DNA of 10,981 bases, from assembly GCA_024227975.1 (NCBI GenBank), contig JAAETV010000503.1, positions 1 to 10,981 of the forward strand, in the 5' to 3' direction. Below the pieces are notes generated by a model. It was not told the DNA's origin. It saw only the letters and a list, made by a program, of their open reading frames with translations, and made no database searches. This DNA is from Actinomycetes bacterium (GTDB taxonomy: Bacteria; Actinomycetota; Acidimicrobiia; Acidimicrobiales; SZUA-35). Position 1 is the first letter of the stretch. Every line of letters starts with the position of its first letter. The position numbers and the translations under genes are program-made. This document shows, piece by piece, positions 5,942-10,981 of this stretch.

Positions 5942-6296
5942 AGTTACCGCCTCCTTGTCGCCCCGTCTACGGCCTCCGTCGCCTCAGGGCCAGGTGTACT
6001 TGTGGACGCTACCTATGGCGGCCGGACACCGGTAGAGGCGAACGTCATCGGAACCCACGAAGAGGGAAGGGGCGTCCGAGGGTCCCCCATAGGCGGACCT
6101 CAACGATGCGCCGGGCTTTCGAGATCAGCTCATGGTGTTAGCCAACGATCGCAACCACGACCCAACCGAACCAGCAATCGTGGCCACTCGATGCGAGGAC
6201 CGGTTCGTTGTCGGTGTTGTGCCGGAGAGCTCGTGTAGCACCCTGATCCCGTACTGCCGTGAACCCGGTGCTCAGGACACCCGCTCCGAACCAGCC
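5942..6296. other. 355-base intergenic region upstream of the sugar-binding protein
   Basis: This lies between the carboxylase stop and the sugar-binding protein start, both on the minus strand. Apart from the Shine-Dalgarno at 5950-5956 I see only weak dyads (CTACC...GGTAG near 6010-6035; CCACGA...TCGTGG near 6155-6185). There is no clear promoter, T-run terminator or tRNA. Open frames crossing it lack ribosome sites and family resemblance. Confidence 0.45.
5950..5956 (-). promoter_or_regulatory. Shine-Dalgarno of the sugar-binding protein gene
   Basis: AAGGAGG on the minus strand is eight bases before the GTG at 5941. It supports a non-ATG start that yields a well-formed signal peptide. 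Confidence 0.7.
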
Positions 6297-9200
6297 CTAC
6301 CAGGTGTCGACCATGGGGCGCTTCTTCCCGGTCCGGGCCGGGGTGGGGGGAGCTGATCGGAGGGCCATCATGATCCACTGACGACTCTCGGCCGGGTCGA
6401 TGACATCGTCGACCTCGAAGTAGGAGCCAGTGTTGACGGCCTTGCCCAGGTCGTAGAGACGGGCCACCCGGGCCTCGTAGTAGGCAACCCGTTCGCCAGG
6501 ATCCTCGATTGCCTCCAGCTCCTTGCGGTAGCCGAGCTTGACGAACCCTTCGAGACCCATTCCCCCGAACTCTCCCGTCGGCCAGGCAACGGTAAACGTA
6601 GTGGCCTTGAAGGAGCCTCCAGCCATGGCTTGAGCCCCCAGCCCGTAGCCCTTGCGGATAACGATGGTCATGAACGGGACGTCCACGCTGGCCGCAGTCA
6701 CGAACATCCGGGCCGCGTGACGAACGGTTGCCTCGTACTCGGCCTGAGGGCCGACCATGATTCCGGGGGTATCGCACAGGAACAGGAGGGGGATGTCGTG
6801 GGCATCGCAGAGCTGGATGAACCGAGCCCCCTTGTCGCCGGCGGTGGCGTCGATGGCACCGGCCAGATGGTGAGGGTTGTTGGCGACGATGCCGATGGGT
6901 CGACCCTCGATGCGGGCCAGCACCGTGATGGCCCCCGGCCCCCAGTGGGGCCGTAGCTCCAGCACAGAGCCGGTGTCGCACATGCCCTCGATGATCAGGC
7001 GCATGTCATAGACCCGCTTGCGGTTCTCGGGTACGAGATGACGCAGTGCCCGCTGGTCCGGTGCCTGCCAGTCGGCCACCGCCCCCTGGAAGTACGACAG
7101 ATACTTCTTGGCCATCTCGGTTGCCTCGTCTTCGTCTCTGACGAGGATGTCGATTACCCCATTGGGGGCTTGGATCTCGACCGGGCCGATCTCCTCGGGC
7201 TTGAAGATCCCGAGACCGCCCCCTTCGACCATGGCCGGGCCCCCGATGCCGATGTTCGAGCCCTCGGTGGCGATGATCACGTCACAGCAACCCAGGAGCA
7301 CGGCGTTGCCGGCGAAGCAGCGTCCATTGGTCACCCCGACCATGGGAACCAGCCCCGAGAGCTGAGCGAAGTAGGTGAAGGCCCAACAGTCGAGACCCGA
7401 GCCCCCGATCCCATCGGTGTCGCCGGGCCGACCTCCCCCACCTTCGGCGTAGAGCACGACGGGAAGCCGGTTCTGCTCGGCGATCTCGAACAGCCGGTCC
7501 TTCTTGCGATGGTTCTGGCCACCCTGGGTGCCAGCCAGCACCATGTAGTCATAGGACATGACCATGGTCTGAGTCTTGTTGTCCTCGTCGAACAAGTCAC
7601 CATTGACGCTGCCGACCCCGGCCACCATCCCATCGCCCGAGGTGTTCTCCAACAGATCCTGGAAGTCCCGACGACGGCGTTGGGCCGCAACCATGAGGCG
7701 CCCGTACTCGACGAAGGATCCCTCATCGACCAGTTGGGCCACGTTCTCGCGGGCGGTGCGGTGGCCGCGACCGTGGCGCTTGGCCACTGCTTCGGGTCGA
7801 TTCTCGTCGAGCCCGTGGGCCCGGCGGTCGAACATCTCCTGCAGGTCAGGGCGGATCACGTCCAGACCCACACCGGCCGAAGCGACCTCGCCTTCAACAT
7901 CGACGTCGGCCGCTTCGACGAAGACGAGGGGGTGTCCCTCGAACACGGTGTCGCCAACCTCGACGGCGACCTGGCGCACCAGCCCGGTGGCAACAGCCCG
8001 GATCTCGTGCTCCATCTTCATCGCTTCCATCACCAGCAACTGTTGGCCTTCGGCCACAGCGTCACCCTCGCTCACGTTGACGGCCACGATCGTCCCCTGG
8101 AGGGGAGCCTCGACCCCAACGCTGCCGTCGTCAGCGACGAGCTGGGCACCACCGCCGCCGCCACTAATGAAGCCGGCGCCATCGGGGACGCGAGGGGGCG
8201 GTGGTGGGCCCGAACCAGTTCCCGCCCCATCGATGGTGCCGTGGGTGAGGACGGCCAGAGGATCGATGGAGTCGATCTGGGCCCCGGCCAGGCCGGACAC
8301 TGGGCTGGCTGCCCCTGAACCTCCGGCCCCGCTCGAACCGTCGGCCGCTGGGGCGAAATAGCGCTGGTCGTAGCTGGCGGCAGCCTCGACCAGGTCGGCA
8401 GCGTTGTCGGTCACGAAGGTGGTGGTGACCTCGTTGGACAACACCTCAGGCCGATCGAGTAGAGCTTGAAGAAAGCCGATATTGGTAGGCACTCCGGCCA
8501 GACGGAACTCGCCAAGGGCGCGCCGGGCCCGAGCAACAGCATCACGAAAGGGTCCAGGGGCGGAGCCGATGACCTTGGCCAGCAATGAATCGAAGCTCGG
8601 GCTCGTCGTGTAGCCGACATAGCCGTAGGTGTCGGTGCGGATACCGGGCCCGGTCGGCGCCTCGAAGGCGCTGAGAGTCCCTCCACCGGGTCGGGCCGTA
8701 CCCTCGACCGTCATGGTCTCGGTATTGACCCTGACTTGAACGGCATGGCCACGCGGTGATGGCACCTCTTGCTGGGCCAGCCCCAGCTCACCCAGGGTTG
8801 CTCCGGCTGCCACCCGCAGCTGACTCTGGACCAGGTCGATCCCGGTGACCTCCTCGGTAACCGTGTGCTCCACTTGCAGCCGGGCGTTGGTCTCCATGAA
8901 CGCCACCGTCGTCGGCCCGCCCCCAGAGCCGTCGGCCGAGACCAGGAACTCCCAGGTGCCGAGGGACCGGTAGCCAACCTCACCAGCCATGGCGATAGAG
9001 GCGTCGGTCAAGGCAGTACGGGTTGCCTCATCGATGGAGGGGCTGGGAGCGACCTCCACGATCTTCTGGTTCTGACGTTGGAGGGTGCATTCCCGCTCCC
9101 CCAGATGGCTAACGGACTCACCGTCACCAATGATCTGGATCTCGACATGACGGGCCCGCTCCATCAGCTGCTCGACATAGACATCGGCCAACCCGAAGGC

Positions 9201-9764
9201 GGCCTGGGCCTCGCTCCGGCTCCGCTCATAGGCCGAGGCCACATCATCGCCCGGTCGGACCGGGCGCACCCCACGGCCCCCTCCCCCACCAACAGCCTTG
9301 ATCATCATCGGTCCGTGCTCGGCCAGGAAGGCCTCGGCATCGGCCAGCGAGGTGTCACCATCGGTGCCGACGGCCAGCGGCACCCCGAGGCGACGAGCCA
9401 GCTCCCGAGCCTTGACCTTGTCGCCGAAGCACTCCAGCTGCTCGACGGTGGGACCAACGAAGGTGATCCCGACCGCCTCACAGGCCCGAGCCAGGGCAGC
9501 GTTCTCGGCCAGAAACCCGTAGCCAGGGTGGATTGCGTCGCACCCCGTCTCCGCCGCTACGCCGACGATTGATTCGATGTCGAGATAGGCCGCCACTCCA
9601 CGCCCGCCCAGAACGACGGTCTCGTCAGCAACCCGCGTGTGGAGAGAGGCAACGTCGTCCTCGCTGGCGACCGCCACTGTCGGGATATCGAGATCCCGGG
9701 CCGCACGCATGACCCGAATAGCAATCTCGCCCCGGTTGGCGACCAACAACTTCGTCACGCTCAT
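6297..9764 (-). CDS. Single-chain acyl-CoA carboxylase (biotin carboxylase-BCCP-carboxyltransferase fusion)
   Basis: The product is 1155 residues and carries every activity of a biotin-dependent acyl-CoA carboxylase. Biotin carboxylase, about 1-470: KLLVANRGEIAIRVMRAA (5-22), HPGYGFLAEN (79-88), MIKAVGGGGGRG (154-165, ATP-grasp loop), HVEIQ (207-211) and ETNARLQVEH (291-300) with the catalytic Arg295. A Gly/Ser/Pro-rich linker spans about 472-545. Biotin carrier, 548-617: AMKM with biotinyl Lys583. Carboxyltransferase, about 640-1155: YAEGGGGRPGDTD (772-784) and LFLCDTPGIMVGP (994-1006). It would use ATP and bicarbonate to carboxylate an acyl-CoA in the cytosol. The closest architecture known to me is the actinobacterial long-chain acyl-CoA carboxylase (LCC). 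The acyl chain accepted cannot be read from sequence. The ATG at 9764 is chosen over 71 upstream in-frame codons because GGAGGAG precedes it and the upstream part lies in the 131-bp repeat. No core residue I checked is missing. Confidence 0.95.
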   Translation of the reverse strand: MSVTKLLVANRGEIAIRVMRAARDLDIPTVAVASEDDVASLHTRVADETVVLGGRGVAAYLDIESIVGVAAETGCDAIHPGYGFLAENAALARACEAVGITFVGPTVEQLECFGDKVKARELARRLGVPLAVGTDGDTSLADAEAFLAEHGPMMIKAVGGGGGRGVRPVRPGDDVASAYERSRSEAQAAFGLADVYVEQLMERARHVEIQIIGDGESVSHLGERECTLQRQNQKIVEVAPSPSIDEATRTALTDASIAMAGEVGYRSLGTWEFLVSADGSGGGPTTVAFMETNARLQVEHTVTEEVTGIDLVQSQLRVAAGATLGELGLAQQEVPSPRGHAVQVRVNTETMTVEGTARPGGGTLSAFEAPTGPGIRTDTYGYVGYTTSPSFDSLLAKVIGSAPGPFRDAVARARRALGEFRLAGVPTNIGFLQALLDRPEVLSNEVTTTFVTDNAADLVEAAASYDQRYFAPAADGSSGAGGSGAASPVSGLAGAQIDSIDPLAVLTHGTIDGAGTGSGPPPPPRVPDGAGFISGGGGGAQLVADDGSVGVEAPLQGTIVAVNVSEGDAVAEGQQLLVMEAMKMEHEIRAVATGLVRQVAVEVGDTVFEGHPLVFVEAADVDVEGEVASAGVGLDVIRPDLQEMFDRRAHGLDENRPEAVAKRHGRGHRTARENVAQLVDEGSFVEYGRLMVAAQRRRRDFQDLLENTSGDGMVAGVGSVNGDLFDEDNKTQTMVMSYDYMVLAGTQGGQNHRKKDRLFEIAEQNRLPVVLYAEGGGGRPGDTDGIGGSGLDCWAFTYFAQLSGLVPMVGVTNGRCFAGNAVLLGCCDVIIATEGSNIGIGGPAMVEGGGLGIFKPEEIGPVEIQAPNGVIDILVRDEDEATEMAKKYLSYFQGAVADWQAPDQRALRHLVPENRKRVYDMRLIIEGMCDTGSVLELRPHWGPGAITVLARIEGRPIGIVANNPHHLAGAIDATAGDKGARFIQLCDAHDIPLLFLCDTPGIMVGPQAEYEATVRHAARMFVTAASVDVPFMTIVIRKGYGLGAQAMAGGSFKATTFTVAWPTGEFGGMGLEGFVKLGYRKELEAIEDPGERVAYYEARVARLYDLGKAVNTGSYFEVDDVIDPAESRQWIMMALRSAPPTPARTGKKRPMVDTW

Positions 9765-9771
9765 CCTCTGG

Positions 9772-9778
9772 CTCCTCC
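9772..9778 (-). promoter_or_regulatory. Shine-Dalgarno that fixes the carboxylase start
   Basis: GGAGGAG on the minus strand is seven bases before ATG 9764. The biotin carboxylase fold then starts at the family's usual place (MSVTKLLVANRGE). Confidence 0.75.
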
Positions 9779-9794
9779 ATCGATTGGTGTTCAC

Positions 9795-9925
9795 AAGGCC
9801 TCCGAGCAGTTTTAGCTGGCCGGGGCCTGAACAACCAACGAGGCGGATCCGCCACCGACAGAGGCGGCGAAAGGGTCGGGTCATGCTCAGACCCCGACCA
9901 TTGACCGACCGCTCCGGCGCCGAGC
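9795..9925 (+). repeat. Direct repeat copy 1 (~131 bp), upstream of the carboxylase
   Basis: It aligns with 10819-10950 over its whole length with one 1-base gap and 23 substitutions, about 82% identity counted by hand. A 24-base block is identical (9822-9845, beginning GGGGCCTGAACAACC). Copy 1 also contains CCGCC-9-GGCGG (9849-9867 area), whose pairing is not kept in copy 2. The copy ends about 30 bases before the carboxylase ATG on the minus strand. Confidence 0.85.
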
Positions 9926-10113
9926 ACCTCTCGGCCTCCGGTCGGCTGGCAAGATCAGCCCCGCTCCCGGGACCCAACCCGACCCGAAAGAGGAGCTTCA
10001 GGCACCAGGTCGTCTACTACTGCAAGACCCAGGTCTAGGCCCGGCTGGGGGTGGTGAGGGAATGATACTGTCACCCGTTGGGGGTGCATCTAGCGCTGGG
10101 TGTGCAGGCGTGC

Positions 10114-10120
10114 GAGGAGG
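10114..10120 (+). promoter_or_regulatory. Shine-Dalgarno that fixes the membrane protein start
   Basis: GAGGAGG is four bases before ATG 10125, which favours this start over an in-frame ATG 21 codons upstream at 10062. Confidence 0.65.
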
Positions 10121-10124
10121 CGTA

Positions 10125-10763
10125 ATGGCTACGGATCGGTGGGTCGGGGCAGCGAGTGCGTTGACAATCACTGAAAAGTTCGTGCTCGGATTGGGTCTGC
10201 TCGGAGCAGTATTGGCGGCGATCGGTCAAGCTATCGGTGGGCCGATCGTAGGTCTCGGGGTTGCCTTGCTCGGAGTAGCGGGAGTCGTCGCTGGTGTCCA
10301 CAGCGTGGTCACCCGAGAGCACCTGACCTGGACCGACACGGCCAGCCACCGACTTAGCAGAGTGAGTGCCCGTCGGCATACGGGTGCCCCGGCGATGATC
10401 TATGGGCTCCTGTTCGTCATGATCGGTCTCGTCGTGTTCGTCACCGGTTTGGCCGTCGCCATCGGCCGCGGCGATGAGCTGGCGTCGCGGGCGTTTGACA
10501 ACGTGGGGGTCGCGCTGATGTTCGTAGGGGGGTTGTACTGCCTGGCGGGGGTGGCAACCACTATCTCTCGCTGGACGAGGTTCTACGACATCACCACATC
10601 CTGGTGGCAACGGCTGCCAGGCAAGGCCGTGGGCTTGCTCATGATCGTGATAGGGCTGGCGACAATCGGTATCGGTCGATGGCTGGCATTCGACCCCCCG
10701 GCATCACCAGACGAAGCGATGGAGACGATTCTCGACACCCTGGCCAAGCTGCTTGGCGGTTAG
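10125..10763 (+). CDS. Five-helix integral membrane protein, function unknown
   Basis: The product is 212 residues. Hydrophobic segments at about 19-37, 40-62, 91-114, 127-148 and 167-186 suggest five membrane helices, many rich in Gly, Val and Ile (VGLGVALLGVAGVVAGVHSV; IYGLLFVMIGLVVFVTGLAV). A polar loop at 63-88 (REHLTWTDTASHRLSRVSARRH) and an aromatic, basic loop at 149-166 (SRWTRFYDITTSWWQRLPGK) separate them. The acidic C-terminal tail (188-212) looks helical (PDEAMETILDTLAKLLGG). I recognise no family and see no transport or catalytic signature. The start is set by the Shine-Dalgarno at 10114-10120. It is divergent from the carboxylase and bracketed by the two 131-bp repeats. Confidence 0.8.
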   Translation: MATDRWVGAASALTITEKFVLGLGLLGAVLAAIGQAIGGPIVGLGVALLGVAGVVAGVHSVVTREHLTWTDTASHRLSRVSARRHTGAPAMIYGLLFVMIGLVVFVTGLAVAIGRGDELASRAFDNVGVALMFVGGLYCLAGVATTISRWTRFYDITTSWWQRLPGKAVGLLMIVIGLATIGIGRWLAFDPPASPDEAMETILDTLAKLLGG

Positions 10764-10766
10764 TGG

Positions 10767-10786
10767 GCCAGGGTGGAGGGCCTGGC
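10767..10786 (+). terminator. Possible terminator hairpin after the membrane protein gene
   Basis: GCCAGG (10767-10772) and CCTGGC (10781-10786) form a perfect 6-bp stem with an 8-base loop, three bases after the TAG. Only a mixed sequence (TGATGCTGT) follows and not a T-run, so this is a weak intrinsic terminator at best. Confidence 0.35.
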
Positions 10787-10818
10787 TGATGCTGTCCCGT
10801 AGTTGGGCCGTGGAAACC

Positions 10819-10950
10819 GAGGCACCCGACCAGTTCGAGCTGGCGGGGGCCTGAACAACCAACGAGGCGAATCCATCACCGACGGAGGCGACGATAGGGT
10901 CAGGTCATACTCACGCCCTGAGCATCGACGGATCGCTGCCGGGGCCGAGC
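10819..10950 (+). repeat. Direct repeat copy 2 (~132 bp), downstream of the membrane protein gene
   Basis: It is in the same orientation as copy 1 (9795-9925), with starts 1024 bases apart. The identical 24-base core lies at 10846-10869. Read on the minus strand, the ATG that in copy 1 opens a frame is here followed at once by TGA, so no protein is conserved between the copies. No minus-strand gene starts to its left. Confidence 0.85.
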
Positions 10951-10981
10951 CAACAAAGGCCAGCGAATCGGGATCGCCGGC

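Larger units (their letters stand above)
9765..10124. other. 360-base divergent intergenic region (carboxylase / membrane protein)
   Basis: It must contain promoters for the carboxylase (-) and the five-helix membrane protein (+). It holds repeat copy 1 (9795-9925), a weak minus-strand promoter candidate inside it (TTGGTT 9838-9833, 18-base spacer, TAAAAC 9814-9809), another -10-like hexamer TATCAT (10067-10062, minus) without a matching -35, and both Shine-Dalgarno sequences. From 9926 to 10050 I see no gene or structure. Confidence 0.5.

Noticed and set aside
6235..6296. Possible terminator GGTG...CACC after the carboxylase
   Set aside because: The stem has only four pairs and no T-run follows on the minus strand.
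6130..6299. Frame staying open beyond the carboxylase stop on the minus strand, suggesting a readthrough extension
   Set aside because: The roughly 50 codons after the TAG resemble no extension of this family, and the carboxyltransferase domain is complete before the stop.
7038..8318. 426-codon open frame on the plus strand inside the carboxylase gene
   Set aside because: It is an antisense shadow of a gene with strong family motifs. Such frames arise from C/G-biased third positions; it has no ribosome site and no family resemblance.
9765..9977. 71-residue N-terminal extension of the carboxylase
   Set aside because: The family starts at MSVTKLLVANRGE, a good Shine-Dalgarno precedes that ATG, and the extension is read through the 131-bp repeat, whose second copy has a stop in the equivalent frame.
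10062..10067. TATCAT as a -10 box for the carboxylase
   Set aside because: No -35-like hexamer lies 16-19 bases upstream, and it would give a leader of about 290 bases.

Overview
This 10,981-base window looks like the chromosome of a high-GC actinobacterium. The reasons are the strong C/G bias at third codon positions, GTG starts preceded by strong Shine-Dalgarno sequences, lipoproteins with classical lipoboxes, and a single-chain biotin-dependent acyl-CoA carboxylase of the actinobacterial type. Acidimicrobiia is my best guess, but the sequence alone does not prove it. I see no phage genes, insertion sequence, CRISPR array, tRNA or rRNA.

Layout, left to right. Positions 1-158 (-) are the 5' end of a GNAT-like acetyltransferase that runs off the window. 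It is preceded by a 339-base leader region (159-497) holding two adjacent hairpins, a possible promoter and a 9-bp-arm inverted repeat that overlaps its -35. Positions 498-3409 are all on the minus strand: a lipoprotein of unknown function (3409-2528), a TolB/PD40 beta-propeller lipoprotein (2514-1456) only 13 bases behind it, a doubtful small reading frame (1425-1012), and a glycine-zipper/PH-like protein (977-498). The two lipoproteins form a clear pair that probably acts on the outer face of the membrane. A small two-helix membrane protein (3546-3962, +) diverges from them. Next comes a decayed methionyl-tRNA synthetase C-terminal fragment (4019-4458, +), frameshifted and without its catalytic domain.

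Positions 4673-5941 (-) encode an AglE-like sugar-binding protein with a Sec signal but no lipobox, and no ABC permease or ATPase genes are next to it. Positions 6297-9764 (-) encode an 1155-residue acyl-CoA carboxylase in which biotin carboxylase, biotin carrier and carboxyltransferase are fused; it would carboxylate acyl-CoA for lipid or propionate-type metabolism. The last gene (10125-10763, +) is a five-helix membrane protein of unknown function.

The most unusual signal is a pair of ~131-bp direct repeats (9795-9925 and 10819-10950), about 82% identical by hand alignment, that bracket the five-helix membrane gene. They share a perfect 24-bp core and do not conserve a reading frame, so they look like a dispersed DNA or RNA element rather than a duplicated gene. 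I found no recognisable new defence or biosynthetic system. The repeat pair, the metG relic and the operator-like repeats near 200-369 deserve the second look.
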